DNA of 64,000 nucleotides from Saccharopolyspora indica (lineage in GTDB: Bacteria > Actinomycetota > Actinomycetes > Mycobacteriales > Pseudonocardiaceae): contig NZ_JAQGLB010000004.1 of assembly GCF_027853965.1 (NCBI RefSeq), positions 248,001 through 312,000 on the forward strand, written 5' to 3'. Below, in pieces: positions 8,853 through 16,938 of this stretch. Under the pieces are notes generated by a model. The model was not told the DNA's origin and ran no database searches. It worked only from the letters and a program-made list of their open reading frames with translations. A program made the position numbers and the translations under genes. Positions within the stretch are counted from its first letter, which is position 1. Every line of letters starts with the position of its first letter.

Positions 8853-9701
8853 TCACCCGATGAGGGAAGTCCCGAGCACGGCGCAGCCGACGCCGGTGAA
8901 CAGCGCACCGACGAGCAGGGCCGCGACGTCGGACCCGCTCACCGGATCACCGCCGAGCAGGATCCGGTACGGGTCGCGCGGGTGCTGGTTGACGACGACC
9001 TCGGTGCCCACCGGGTTCCGGCCCCGCTCCCGGCCCCGCCCGCTGGGCGCTTCCAGCACCTGGCCGCCGGAGGTGGTCCACCGGACCACCGGGTGGTGGC
9101 GGGTCGCGCCCTTCGAGCTCAGGCTGGTCGTCTCGCCGACCACGACGCCGCGCGAGCGCGGGCCGGTCTTGACGCGCAGCTCGGAGAGAAGACCGGTCAG
9201 GCCCCACAGCAGGACCACGCCGCCCATGAGCAGGGCCATCGTGCCGCCGAACACGTGACCGCCCGCCAGCTGCGTGATGGGCGTGCCCCGCGAAGCCGTC
9301 ACGAACGCGCTCAGACCGAGGGTCGTGAGGACCGCGCCGATCGCGGTCGCCGCCGCGGTCGGACCGCCGTCGTGGGCGGGGATGAAGATGTCCGACGGGT
9401 TGTCGCGGTCGTAGTGCACGGGCACGCGGCGACCGGGGATGAACGTGGTGCGGCTCGAGGCGAAGCCGGATCGGGCCCGGCGGGTCCGCCCGTCCTCCGC
9501 GACGAACTCGATCACCGGGCGGTGCGTGTAGCTGCCGCCGCCACCGTCCGACGACGACCAGCGGCTCTCCAGGGCCGCGACGACCCCGAGAACGCGGACC
9601 CCGTCGCGCACCAGCCGTCGATTTCGCCGGATCCGCCGGATGCCGTGGAGCAGGAGCACGAGCCCCATCACGAGCAGGACGAGCACGAAGATCCGGTCCA
9701 T
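8853..9701 (-). CDS. DUF3592 membrane protein
   Basis: A 282-aa protein with an N-terminal membrane helix (residues 3-20), an extracytoplasmic or cytosolic beta domain, two central helices near residues 110-170, a second beta domain and a C-terminal hydrophobic helix. The phrases VHYDRDNPSDIFIP and VVVNQHPRDPYRILLGG are the two halves of the DUF3592 fold, duplicated here. Function is unknown; relatives are membrane proteins of actinomycetes. The ATG at 9701 is used because the TTG two codons upstream has no better ribosome site. It lies 42 bp downstream of the MBL/rhodanese gene on the same strand and may be cotranscribed. Confidence 0.8.
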   Translation of the reverse strand: MDRIFVLVLLVMGLVLLLHGIRRIRRNRRLVRDGVRVLGVVAALESRWSSSDGGGGSYTHRPVIEFVAEDGRTRRARSGFASSRTTFIPGRRVPVHYDRDNPSDIFIPAHDGGPTAAATAIGAVLTTLGLSAFVTASRGTPITQLAGGHVFGGTMALLMGGVVLLWGLTGLLSELRVKTGPRSRGVVVGETTSLSSKGATRHHPVVRWTTSGGQVLEAPSGRGRERGRNPVGTEVVVNQHPRDPYRILLGGDPVSGSDVAALLVGALFTGVGCAVLGTSLIG

Positions 9702-9743
9702 GTCCAACAGGACGTTCCGGAACCCGGGAGGTTGCGGGCGGTT

Positions 9744-11060
9744 TCAGCGATCGGAGGCCAGCGGGAGGCCGGCCCGGTGCGCGGCGGTGAAGTCCTCGTC
9801 GACGAACACCACTTCGCGCCCCTCCCTGGCCAGCAGCGATGCCGCCGCCGCGGCGCGGTAGCCGGCGCTGCAGTGCACCCACACCACGCCGTCGGGGAGT
9901 TCGCCGGAGCGGTCGCGCAGCTCGAACAGCGGGATGTGCGCGGCGCCGCGCAGGTGGCAGGTGCGCCACTCGCGGCGCATCCGAACGTCCAGCACCACCG
10001 TTCCCGGCCCCGCCTCGGCGAGATCGGCGAAGGTCGCCGACGGCAGGCCGCGCACCAGGTTCGGGGCCGGTGCCAGCTCGTCCGGAGTGCCGGCCGCGGC
10101 GGTCGTGCGGTCCAGGCCGATGCGCGCCAGCTCGCGCTGCGCGGCGGCGAGCTGCTCGGCGGTCTCGCCCAGCAGCGTCATCGGTGCGGTCCAGTCGGCC
10201 AGCCAGCCCAGCCAGTGCGCCAGCGGTCCGTCCAGACCCAGGCAGATCGCGCCCGCCAGGTGCGCTCGGGAGAACTCCCGGCGGGGGCGCAGGTCGACCA
10301 CCCACTCCCCGGTGCGCAGCCGCCGCGCCAGCTCCGCGGGTCGCAGCCGGACGGGTTCGCGCAGGTCGACCGGGTCCGGCCCGGTGCGGTTCCGCGCGCT
10401 CAGCTGCGCGTAGTAGCCGGGGACGGGATCCAGCGAGGTCAGGGCTTGATCGACGAAGGCGTCCTCGTCGAGGTGGAACGCGGCGTTGACCTTCAGCTGC
10501 TGGCCGATGGTCGCGTTGTCGCCGTGCGCCGGCCAGACCTGAGCCGTGCCGGGCAGGAGCTCGGCGAGCTTGCGCACCGAGGCGTGCTGAAGCCGGGCGA
10601 GGTCCTCGCTGTGCTGCGGGCCGAGCAGATCGGTGCGCCCGGTCGAGCCGGACAGCAGCGAGTCGCCGGTGAACACGCCGATCGCGTCATCGGCGTTCTC
10701 CAGCACGTAGGACAGGTGGTGGAAGGTGTGCCCGGGCGTGGCCAGCACGCGCAGCCGCAGCTGCGGCGACACCTCCAGCACATCGCCCTCCACCAGCGGC
10801 CGCGCGAACGGCACCCCGTCGGCCGCCGCGACCCCGTACTCCGCGCCGGTCAACCGGCACAGCTCCAAGCCGCCGGAGAGGTGGTCGTGGTGGAGGTGGG
10901 TGTCCAGCACGTGCGTGATGCGGACGCCGCGGCGGCCCGCGGCGGAGAGGAAGCGGTCGACATCGCGGGTCGGGTCGATCACCGCCGCTCGTCCGTCGTC
11001 GCAGACCAGGTAGCTGCGGGCGCCCAGCGAGGCGGTCTCGACGGTCTCGACCTCGACCAT
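9744..11060 (-). CDS. Metallo-beta-lactamase/rhodanese fusion, persulfide dioxygenase-like
   Basis: A 438-aa fusion. Residues 1-230 form a metallo-beta-lactamase domain with the metal motif THLHHDH (54-60), a downstream GHTFHH histidine and FTGDS aspartate, as in ETHE1-type glutathione-persulfide dioxygenases. Two rhodanese domains follow. The first lacks the catalytic Cys (its equivalent loop is LLGETAE). The second has HCSAGYRA with the active-site Cys. The likely role is sulfane-sulfur detoxification in the cytosol. The start ATG overlaps the stop of the cupin gene (ATGA), showing translational coupling. The cupin partner may act on the same sulfur compound; that is inference. Confidence 0.88.
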   Translation of the reverse strand: MVEVETVETASLGARSYLVCDDGRAAVIDPTRDVDRFLSAAGRRGVRITHVLDTHLHHDHLSGGLELCRLTGAEYGVAAADGVPFARPLVEGDVLEVSPQLRLRVLATPGHTFHHLSYVLENADDAIGVFTGDSLLSGSTGRTDLLGPQHSEDLARLQHASVRKLAELLPGTAQVWPAHGDNATIGQQLKVNAAFHLDEDAFVDQALTSLDPVPGYYAQLSARNRTGPDPVDLREPVRLRPAELARRLRTGEWVVDLRPRREFSRAHLAGAICLGLDGPLAHWLGWLADWTAPMTLLGETAEQLAAAQRELARIGLDRTTAAAGTPDELAPAPNLVRGLPSATFADLAEAGPGTVVLDVRMRREWRTCHLRGAAHIPLFELRDRSGELPDGVVWVHCSAGYRAAAAASLLAREGREVVFVDEDFTAAHRAGLPLASDR

Positions 11061-11407
11061 CAGGCGGGTTTCTCGTCCCGGCCGTGGACCTGGGCAGGCG
11101 GGTGCGTGGCCTCCACGGCGGTGAACTCCTCCAGGATCTTGTAGTGGTGCTCGGCGCCCTTCGGGATGATCCACGAGTCCCCGGGCTCCAGCAGCACGAC
11201 CTGGCCTTCGCTGTGCAGCTCCGCGCGGCCGCTGATCACGTAGCCGACGGTCTCGTAGTCCCGGGCGGCCGGTTTCTTCTCCAGGCCGGGCGGTTCACCG
11301 CGCCACAGCCGCATCGCCAGGCCGACGCCCTCGGCGAGGTAGTACTGGCCCTGGGAGCCGCGCGGCGAGTGCGCACCGTCCACCTTGATGATCGTGGTGT
11401 CGCTCAT
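11060..11407 (-). CDS. Cupin-domain protein
   Basis: A 115-aa single cupin barrel. GYVISGRAELHSEGQ and LEPGDSWIIPKGAEHHY correspond to the two cupin motifs, with the family's PG-D turn and metal-binding histidines near the C-terminus. The ATG at 11407 follows GGGAGGTGAATTCG, a good ribosome site. Its stop overlaps the start of the MBL/rhodanese gene by one base, so the pair is an operon. It is probably a small metal-dependent enzyme or ligand-binding protein of sulfur metabolism; only the fold and linkage are seen. Confidence 0.82.
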   Translation of the reverse strand: MSDTTIIKVDGAHSPRGSQGQYYLAEGVGLAMRLWRGEPPGLEKKPAARDYETVGYVISGRAELHSEGQVVLLEPGDSWIIPKGAEHHYKILEEFTAVEATHPPAQVHGRDEKPA

Positions 11408-11466
11408 CGAATTCACCTCCCGCGGTGGCCCGATTCTCCCGCCGGTGTTGCGGCGGGGCAGCGCGA

Positions 11467-11841
11467 TCAGGCCAGCACCGCGGCGGCCAGCACCACGCCG
11501 AGCACCCCGGAACCGATGCCCGCCAGCACCGTTGCGAGCACGTTGAGCACCGCGTACAGCCGCGCGCCGTCGGCCAGCAGGCGCACGCTCTCGTAGCCGA
11601 AGGTGCTGAAGGTGGTCAGCGCCCCGCAGAACCCGACGCCCACCAGCGCCTGCAACTCCGGCGATTCCAGGCCGAACAGCGCCGCGCCGGTGAGGATCCC
11701 GAGGATCAGCGAGCCGACCGCGTTGACCGTCAAGGTGCCCCACGGGAACCCGGTGTCGTGCCGGGCCTGGACCCAGCGATCGGTCAGGAAGCGCACGCAG
11801 GCGCCCAGCGCGCCGCCGATCGCGACCAGTGCGAAGGTCAC
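11467..11841 (-). CDS. crcB: CrcB/Fluc fluoride ion channel subunit
   Basis: A 124-aa four-helix membrane protein. [15 protein letters not shown] is the first-helix family motif, followed by [13 protein letters not shown] and [15 protein letters not shown], the conserved Asn and the Phe/Thr-rich polarity track of Fluc fluoride channels. Such channels expel cytoplasmic fluoride. The GTG at 11841 overlaps the DUF190 stop (GTGA), so the three genes 12622-11467 form a tightly coupled operon. A second crcB in the same operon suggests the two-gene heteromeric type common in Gram-positive bacteria. Confidence 0.93.
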   Translation of the reverse strand: MTFALVAIGGALGACVRFLTDRWVQARHDTGFPWGTLTVNAVGSLILGILTGAALFGLESPELQALVGVGFCGALTTFSTFGYESVRLLADGARLYAVLNVLATVLAGIGSGVLGVVLAAAVLA

Positions 11842-12179
11842 CGCTGCTCCCGTCCGGCGTAGCGGATCACCTCGACCTCGTCGAGCAGCACCAGCCCCTC
11901 GCCGACGAGCTCGTCGAGCTCGGGCAGGAAGTCCCGCACCCGCTGCTCGTCGTCGACGATCACCACCGCGATCGGCATGTCCTCGCTCAACGACAGCAGT
12001 CGCGTGGTGTGGATCGCCGAGGACGCCCCGAAGCCCTCCACGCCGCGGAACACCGAAGCTCCCGCCAGCCCGGCTCTCCGCGCCCTGCACACGATCTCGT
12101 GGTAGAGCGGTTTGTGCTGGTAGGTGTCGGTCTCACCGAAGATCGCGGTGAGCCGGACGGCCCGGCCGTGCAGTCGCAT
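11838..12179 (-). CDS. DUF190 family protein, GlnB-like fold, in the crcB operon
   Basis: A 113-aa protein of the DUF190 family, which is predicted to adopt a PII-like ferredoxin fold ([25 protein letters not shown] is the family head; [17 protein letters not shown] the core strand). It is sandwiched between two crcB genes with one-base and four-base overlaps at either end. This arrangement recurs in actinomycetes. A role in sensing or modulating fluoride export is inference from context. The ATG at 12179 overlaps the upstream crcB stop (ATGA). Confidence 0.87.
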   Translation of the reverse strand: MRLHGRAVRLTAIFGETDTYQHKPLYHEIVCRARRAGLAGASVFRGVEGFGASSAIHTTRLLSLSEDMPIAVVIVDDEQRVRDFLPELDELVGEGLVLLDEVEVIRYAGREQR

Positions 12180-12622
12180 CACCGATTCCCCCTCCCGAAC
12201 GCACCGGCCACCGACCGCGCACCGAGCACGCCGGCGGCCACCGCGAGCAGGCAGGCCAGCACGGTGCCCGCCAGGTAGGCCAGGGCGAGCGCGGGACGGC
12301 CGTCGAGCACGAGGTGCACCGCGTCGGCGACGTAGGTGGAGAACGTGGTGAACCCGCCCAGCACCCCGACGCCCAGGAACGGCCGGACCAGCCGGTGCGC
12401 GGTGACCAGGTCGGTGATCACGAACATCAGCACGCCGATGGCCAGGCAGCCGAGCACGTTGACCGCGAACGTCGACAGCGGGCCGGGCCAGGCGAGGTAC
12501 GCGCCGTAGCGCAGCACCGCGCCGACGGCGCCACCCGCGGCGACCGCGGCGAGCACGTCCCACGGCGGACGCGTCCGGGGCTTGCGGGCCGGGCGCAGCT
12601 CGGCGGGGAAAGCGGACCCCAT
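12179..12622 (-). CDS. crcB: CrcB/Fluc fluoride ion channel subunit, first gene of operon
   Basis: A 147-aa paralogue of the channel at 11467, with a 20-residue basic N-terminal extension and then four membrane helices. The motifs [31 protein letters not shown] and [13 protein letters not shown] match the Fluc family. The ATG at 12622 follows GGGAGGGGTC. Heterodimer formation with the other CrcB is inferred from the paired genes. I looked for a fluoride (crcB) riboswitch in the 80 bp upstream and saw no match to its conserved core. Confidence 0.92.
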   Translation of the reverse strand: MGSAFPAELRPARKPRTRPPWDVLAAVAAGGAVGAVLRYGAYLAWPGPLSTFAVNVLGCLAIGVLMFVITDLVTAHRLVRPFLGVGVLGGFTTFSTYVADAVHLVLDGRPALALAYLAGTVLACLLAVAAGVLGARSVAGAFGRGNR

Positions 12623-12704
12623 GACCCCTCCCGCACGTGCTCGACCTGTGCCCGAACAGTACTCGGGCCCCGCCTCCGAAGCCCGGAGCCGGTGGCCGCC
12701 CGCT

Positions 12705-13460
12705 TCACGCCCCGGCGCGGTCGGCGTTGGCGTGGATCGCCGTGCGGATGTAGGCCGCCAGGCCCGGTTCGAGCTTCTCGTAGTGGCCCGTGAACCGCTC
12801 GTCCGCCACGTACATCTCGCCGAGGCCGCGGTGGATCTCGTACGTGCAGTCGTAGCACCAGCGCGTGATGTGCTGGCGGTGCTCCTCGGCCAGGTCCATG
12901 GCCTGTTCGCTGTCCGGGGCGATCCCGGCCTGCTTGGCTTCCGCCAGCCGCTGCCCGACCTCCTGCTGCTCGGCCGTGAAGCGCTGCCAGTCCTGCTTGG
13001 TGAAGGAGTTCATCTTCTGCTGGGACTGGCGGTACGCGTCGGTGCCGCCCCAGCGCCGCTCGGCCTCCTCGGCGTGGTCGTCCGGGTCGAAGTCGCCGAA
13101 CAGCTCGAACTTCTCCTCCTGCGTCAGCTCGACGCCCATCGTGCTCGCCTCCAGTTCGCGGTCCACCGCCGCGACCACCCGCTGCAGCCGGTCGATCCGC
13201 GCCAGCAGCAGCTCCCGCTGCCGCCGCAGGTGTTCGCGGTCGGTGCCGTCTTCGAGGATGGTCGCGATCTCGTCGAGGCCGAGGTCCATCGCCCGGTACC
13301 CGAGAATCCGGCGCAGCCGGTCCAGGTCCGCGTCGGAGTAGCTGCGGTAGCCCGCCGCCGTCCGGGCGCTCGGGGTGAGCAGTCCGATCTCGTCGTAGTG
13401 GTGCAGGGTGCGCACCGTCGTTCCGGAGAGCCGGGCTGCTTCGCCGACCGAGTGGGGCAC
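12705..13460 (-). CDS. TipA-like MerR-family drug-sensing regulator
   Basis: A 251-aa MerR activator. Residues 1-70 are the winged helix ([20 protein letters not shown]), residues 75-115 the coiled-coil dimer helix, and residues 115-250 a TipAS antibiotic-recognition domain ([19 protein letters not shown], then [17 protein letters not shown]). TipA of Streptomyces binds thiopeptides covalently through a Cys and activates its own gene. Here two cysteines, in WCYDC, lie in the expected region. The GTG at 13460 is preferred over the GTG at 13469 because GGAGG is 8 nt from it but abuts the latter. The promoter at 13483-13513 has the stretched spacer expected for autoregulation. Confidence 0.9.
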   Translation of the reverse strand: MPHSVGEAARLSGTTVRTLHHYDEIGLLTPSARTAAGYRSYSDADLDRLRRILGYRAMDLGLDEIATILEDGTDREHLRRQRELLLARIDRLQRVVAAVDRELEASTMGVELTQEEKFELFGDFDPDDHAEEAERRWGGTDAYRQSQQKMNSFTKQDWQRFTAEQQEVGQRLAEAKQAGIAPDSEQAMDLAEEHRQHITRWCYDCTYEIHRGLGEMYVADERFTGHYEKLEPGLAAYIRTAIHANADRAGA

Positions 13461-13482
13461 GGTCCTCACCTCCTCGTCGACG

Positions 13483-13513
13483 AGCCTGCGGCCTCACGCG
13501 GCGTGAGGGTCAA
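13483..13513 (-). promoter_or_regulatory. MerR-type autoregulated promoter of the tipA-like gene
   Basis: On the minus strand TTGACC (13513-13508) is separated by 19 bp from CAGGCT (13488-13483). The spacer carries the near-perfect palindrome CCTCACGCCGCGTGAGG (plus-strand 13492-13508). A 19-bp spacer with a central dyad is the hallmark of MerR-activated promoters, and this dyad is very close to that of the known tipA promoter. Confidence 0.8.
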
Positions 13514-13598
13514 CCTGGATTCTGCCGTCCGGGTGAAGCGGAGGTCACCGGGAACCGGACCTTGGCAGCACCGGCGCCGCGCTCTAGGGTGAGTGAAG

Positions 13599-13617
13599 TT
13601 AAGTAAGCCTTGCCTAA
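13599..13617 (+). promoter_or_regulatory. Iron box (DtxR/IdeR-type operator)
   Basis: TTAAGTAAGCCTTGCCTAA matches the DtxR/IdeR consensus (TTAGGTTAGSCTAACCTAA, either strand) at 15 of 19 positions. It lies 14 bp upstream of the heme oxygenase ATG, where a repressor would block transcription when iron is replete. Confidence 0.8.
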
Positions 13618-13631
13618 GTCAGAGGTTGCCG

Positions 13632-14303
13632 ATGACGACCGCCGAACGCCCGGTCCGCCGCGACTTCGCGCAGCGGCTGCGCTCGGAGACCCGGGCCGAG
13701 CACGGCCGCGCGCACGCCCAGCCCTACGTCCGGGCCCTGCTGGCCGGGCAGCTCGGAGCCGAGGACTTCGCGATGCTGCTCGCCCAGCACTACTTCGCCT
13801 ACGCGGTGCTGGAGGCGGCCGCCGAGCACATGCGCAGCGACCTCGTCGCCGGACCCTTCGTCAGCGACCGGCTGCGGCGGCTGCCCGCGCTGGAGGCCGA
13901 TCTCCAGCACTACTTCGGCCGCGGCTGGCGGCGCAAGATCGCGCCCAGCGCCGCCACCGAGGAGTACCTGGCGCGGATGCGCGAGGTCTGCTTCGACTGG
14001 CCGGGCGGCTTCGTCGCGCACCACTACACGCGCTACCTCGCCGACCTCTCCGGCGGTCAGGCGATCCGGGGGATCATGCGCCGGAGTCTGGGCCGGTCGG
14101 ACGGCGCCGGTTTCGCGTTCCTGACCTTCGAGCGGATCCCGAACGGCCCGCGCTTCAAGGACGCCTACCGCACTCTGCTGGACACTGCGGGCTGGGGCGC
14201 GGCGGAGGAGGATCGGATCGTGGCCGAGGTCAAGCGCGCTTACGCGCACAACACGCGAGTTCTCGCCGAGCTCAGCTACCTGCTGATCCCGCGGCAGCGG
14301 TGA
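13632..14303 (+). CDS. Biliverdin-producing heme oxygenase
   Basis: A 223-aa HmuO/HO-1-type heme oxygenase that opens heme to biliverdin, CO and iron. The proximal heme ligand is His24 in RAEHGRAHAQPY. The conserved distal helix is DLSGGQAIR near residues 137-145, where the glycines contact heme. The ATG at 13632 with AGAGG upstream is preferred to the in-frame ATG at 13593, which lies before the iron box. It is a single gene. The DtxR/IdeR-type box directly upstream indicates induction under iron starvation, consistent with use of heme as an iron source. Confidence 0.93.
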   Translation: MTTAERPVRRDFAQRLRSETRAEHGRAHAQPYVRALLAGQLGAEDFAMLLAQHYFAYAVLEAAAEHMRSDLVAGPFVSDRLRRLPALEADLQHYFGRGWRRKIAPSAATEEYLARMREVCFDWPGGFVAHHYTRYLADLSGGQAIRGIMRRSLGRSDGAGFAFLTFERIPNGPRFKDAYRTLLDTAGWGAAEEDRIVAEVKRAYAHNTRVLAELSYLLIPRQR

Positions 14304-14350
14304 TCGGCTGGCCCTCCCGGGTGGTGTAGCGAAGACCGCCTTGGCAGAAG

Positions 14351-14388
14351 TTACCGTCAGGTAATACCCTCTTGTTACCGACGAGTAA
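14351..14388. promoter_or_regulatory. Two tandem operators upstream of the acyl-CoA dehydrogenase
   Basis: TTACCGTCAGGTAA (14351-14364) and TTACCGACGAGTAA (14375-14388) are two copies of one 14-bp dyad of form TTACC-N4-(G/A)GTAA, centred 24 bp apart. They lie 50-87 bp upstream of the ATG. A TetR-type fatty-acid regulator encoded elsewhere is the likely binder (inference). Confidence 0.7.
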
Positions 14389-14437
14389 GGGCTCAAGCCG
14401 GGCCCACCCGCAGCAGCGTGCAAGAGGGAGCCTTTCC

Positions 14438-16282
14438 ATGGGCCACTACAAGAGCAACGTACGAGACCTCGAGTTCAACCTGTTCGAGCTGTTCAAGGTG
14501 CAGGAACGGCTGGGCAAGGGCGCCTTCGAGCAGTCCGACGAGGACACCGTGCGCGGCGTGCTCACCGAGCTCAACGAGCTCGCCACCGGGCCCCTGGCCG
14601 AGTCCTTCGTCGAGGGCGACCGCAACCCCGCCCAGTTCGACCCGGCCACCCACACGGTGACCCTGCCCGAGGCCTTCAAGAAGTCCTACCAGCAGGTCAT
14701 GGACGGCGAGTGGTGGCGGCTGAGCCTGCCGGACGAGCTCGGCGGCTACGGCACCCCGCCGAGCGTGATCTGGTCGGCCGCCGAGCTCATCCTCGGCGCC
14801 AACCCGGCCGTGTACATGTACATGGCGGGCCCGAACTTCGCGACGATCCTGTGGCGCAACGGCACCGAGGAGCAGCGCCGCTGGGCCGAGCTGATGATCG
14901 AGCGCGGCTGGGGCGCCACCATGGTGCTGACCGAGCCCGACGCGGGCTCCGACGTCGGCGCCGGCCGCACCAAGGCGGTCAAGCAGGAGGACGGCTCCTG
15001 GCACCTCGACGGCGTCAAGCGGTTCATCACCTCCGCCGACCAGGACATGACCGAGAACATCATGCACCTGGTGCTCGCGCGCCCCGAGGGTCCCGGCATC
15101 GAGTCGAAGCCCGGCACCAAGGGCCTCAGCCTGTTCCTGGTGCCCAAGTTCCACTTCGACGGCGCCACCGGTGAGCCCGGCGAGCGCAACGGCGCCTTCG
15201 TCACCAACGTCGAGCACAAGATGGGCCTGAACGCCTCGGCCACCTGCGAGCTGACCTTCGGCCAGCACGGCACCCCGGCCAAGGGCTGGCTGCTCGGCGA
15301 GGTGCACGACGGCATCGCGCAGATGTTCCAGGTCATCGAGTACGCCCGGATGATGGTCGGCACCAAGGCCATCGGCACGCTGTCCACCGGCTACCTCAAC
15401 GCGCTGGACTACGCCAAGGAGCGCGTGCAGGGCGCCGACCTGACCCGGGCCGCGGACAAGACCGCCCCGCGCGTCACCATCACCAACCACCCCGACGTGC
15501 GGCGCATCCTGATGCTGCAGAAGGCCTACGCGGAAGGCCTGCGGTCGGTGTACCTCTACGCCGCCGGCTTCCAGGACCAGGTCTTCCAGGGCCAGCACGA
15601 GGGCACCGACTTCAGCACCGCCGAGCAGGTCAACGACCTGCTGCTGCCGATCGTCAAGGGCGTCGGCTCGGAGCGGGCCTACGAGATGCTGACCCTGTCG
15701 CTGCAGACGCTGGGCGGCTCCGGCTTCCTGCAGGACTACCCGATCGAGCAGTACATCCGCGACTCGAAGATCGACAGCCTCTACGAGGGCACCACCGCGA
15801 TCCAGGCGCAGGACTTCTTCTTCCGGAAGATCGTCCGCAACAACGGTGCCGCGCTGGGCCACGTCGCCGCCGAGATCCAGGCGACCCTGGAGGCCGAGGG
15901 CGCCGACGAGCGCCTCAAGGAGGAGCGGGCGCTGGTGGCCCGGGCGCTGCAGGACGCCCAGGGCATGCTCGGCACGATGATCGAGTTCCTGACCTCCTCG
16001 CAGGAGGACGTCAAGAACATCTACAAGGTCGGCCAGCACGCCGTGTCGTTCCTGATGAGCATGGGCGACCTGCTCATCGGCTGGCTGCTGCTGCGCCAGG
16101 CCGAGATCGCCCTGGCCGCGCTGGACGCCGGTGCCCCGGCCAAGGACCAGCCCTTCTACCAGGGCAAGGTCGCGGTGGCCCGGTTCTTCGCCAAGAACGT
16201 GCTGCCGGAGCTGACCGGTCGCCGCAAGATCATCGAGGCGGCCGACAACTCCCTGATGGAGCTCGACGAGTCCGTCTTCTGA
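14438..16282 (+). CDS. FadE5-like acyl-CoA dehydrogenase
   Basis: A 614-aa acyl-CoA dehydrogenase with the extended C-terminal domain seen in Mycobacterium FadE5-type enzymes (about 610 aa). It catalyses FAD-dependent alpha,beta-desaturation of acyl-CoA, the first step of beta-oxidation. Visible motifs are [15 protein letters not shown] (substrate/FAD binding, about residues 163-177), the FAD-contact region [17 protein letters not shown], and [13 protein letters not shown], whose Glu is the catalytic base. The ATG at 14438 follows GAGGGAG. Two TTACC-type operators upstream suggest control by acyl-CoA-responsive repression. A strong terminator at 16304-16344 follows. Confidence 0.93.
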   Translation: MGHYKSNVRDLEFNLFELFKVQERLGKGAFEQSDEDTVRGVLTELNELATGPLAESFVEGDRNPAQFDPATHTVTLPEAFKKSYQQVMDGEWWRLSLPDELGGYGTPPSVIWSAAELILGANPAVYMYMAGPNFATILWRNGTEEQRRWAELMIERGWGATMVLTEPDAGSDVGAGRTKAVKQEDGSWHLDGVKRFITSADQDMTENIMHLVLARPEGPGIESKPGTKGLSLFLVPKFHFDGATGEPGERNGAFVTNVEHKMGLNASATCELTFGQHGTPAKGWLLGEVHDGIAQMFQVIEYARMMVGTKAIGTLSTGYLNALDYAKERVQGADLTRAADKTAPRVTITNHPDVRRILMLQKAYAEGLRSVYLYAAGFQDQVFQGQHEGTDFSTAEQVNDLLLPIVKGVGSERAYEMLTLSLQTLGGSGFLQDYPIEQYIRDSKIDSLYEGTTAIQAQDFFFRKIVRNNGAALGHVAAEIQATLEAEGADERLKEERALVARALQDAQGMLGTMIEFLTSSQEDVKNIYKVGQHAVSFLMSMGDLLIGWLLLRQAEIALAALDAGAPAKDQPFYQGKVAVARFFAKNVLPELTGRRKIIEAADNSLMELDESVF

Positions 16283-16303
16283 ACCATCCGGTGAACCCCC
16301 GCT

Positions 16304-16344
16304 GACTTCGGGCGCAGCTCCACCCAGGAGCTGCGCCCGAAGTC
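16304..16344 (+). terminator. Intrinsic terminator after the acyl-CoA dehydrogenase
   Basis: A perfect 18-bp stem (16304-16321 with 16327-16344), loop ACCCA, followed by TTTGTC. It is the clearest classical terminator in the window. Confidence 0.9.
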
Positions 16345-16350
16345 TTTGTC

Positions 16351-16445
16351 GGCTCCGTTTGCACTGGTCAGGTGCCGTGAGTGTTTTGTGGGGCTATGGC
16401 ACCACAAAACACTCACGGGCCCCCACCTGCGAAAAGTGGGCCGAC
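16351..16445 (+). repeat. 95-bp dispersed hairpin repeat, copy A
   Basis: A 95-base unit running from GGCTCCGTTT to GGGCCGAC, with a central hairpin GTGAGTGTTTTGTGG.../...CCACAAAACACTCAC. It is 83/95 identical, without gaps by my alignment, to 61824-61918 read on the minus strand. It fills the gap between the acyl-CoA dehydrogenase terminator and the DUF3224 gene. Confidence 0.88.
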
Positions 16446-16455
16446 GACGGAGGTC

Positions 16456-16854
16456 TCAACCCAGCTCGTAGTCGAAGGTGAAGGGAACCGCGGGGACTCC
16501 GTGCTCCGCGGTGTACTCGCCGGTGCCGCTGAGGCCGGTCAGGTCGCCGGTGCCGGAGCCCGGGACCACCTCGAAGGTGCTGCGGATCTTCCCGTCGGCG
16601 CCGAAGTGGCCGCGCTCCTGGAGCGCGAACGCGCCCGCGCGGCCGTCGAGGGCGCCGCGGACCAGCTGCATCCCGGTGAACGCGCCGGTCAGGTCGCCGC
16701 TGTAGACGAGCACGTACTCGCAGGCGACCTCGGTCGCCTCGATGCCGCCGGTGAAGGTGTTGGTGATCGAGGCGTGCGCGAGCTTCGGGTGCTCGTCCGC
16801 TCCGATGGTGCGCTCGTCCCAGCGGGCGACGGTGAAGTGGCCGGTGGTCTGCAT
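16456..16854 (-). CDS. DUF3224 family protein
   Basis: A 132-aa protein of the DUF3224 family, small beta-barrel proteins related to the allene-oxide-cyclase barrel. The repeated Gly/Thr-rich strands (CEYVLVYSGDLTGAFTGMQLV, GTGDLTGLSGTGEYTAEHG) are characteristic. No catalytic role is known. The ATG at 16854 has AAGGGAA upstream. It is transcribed divergently from the WYL regulator, and a palindrome between them (16895-16919) makes it the likely target of that regulator. Confidence 0.82.
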   Translation of the reverse strand: MQTTGHFTVARWDERTIGADEHPKLAHASITNTFTGGIEATEVACEYVLVYSGDLTGAFTGMQLVRGALDGRAGAFALQERGHFGADGKIRSTFEVVPGSGTGDLTGLSGTGEYTAEHGVPAVPFTFDYELG

Positions 16855-16894
16855 GGAATTCCCTTCGATCAGTGCTGCCACCAGCATCGGAGGT

Positions 16895-16919
16895 GTACCT
16901 GACATCTCCTGTCAGGTAC
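16895..16919. promoter_or_regulatory. Operator between DUF3224 and WYL regulator genes
   Basis: GTACCTGACA (16895-16904), spacer TCTCC, then the exact complement TGTCAGGTAC (16910-16919). It is a perfect 10-bp-arm palindrome placed between two divergent start codons, so it is probably the site of the WYL regulator. Confidence 0.75.
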
Positions 16920-16938
16920 TGCGGCAGAATTTCCGGGC

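Noticed and set aside
8070-11144. A 1024-codon plus-strand open frame
   Set aside because: It is the antisense shadow of the LuxR-type, DUF3592 and MBL/rhodanese genes. Its translation is Arg/Gly/Pro-rich low complexity, while the opposite-strand products have recognisable domains.
12623-12704. A fluoride riboswitch upstream of the crcB operon
   Set aside because: The conserved core of the crcB motif is not present in the 80 bp before the first gene.
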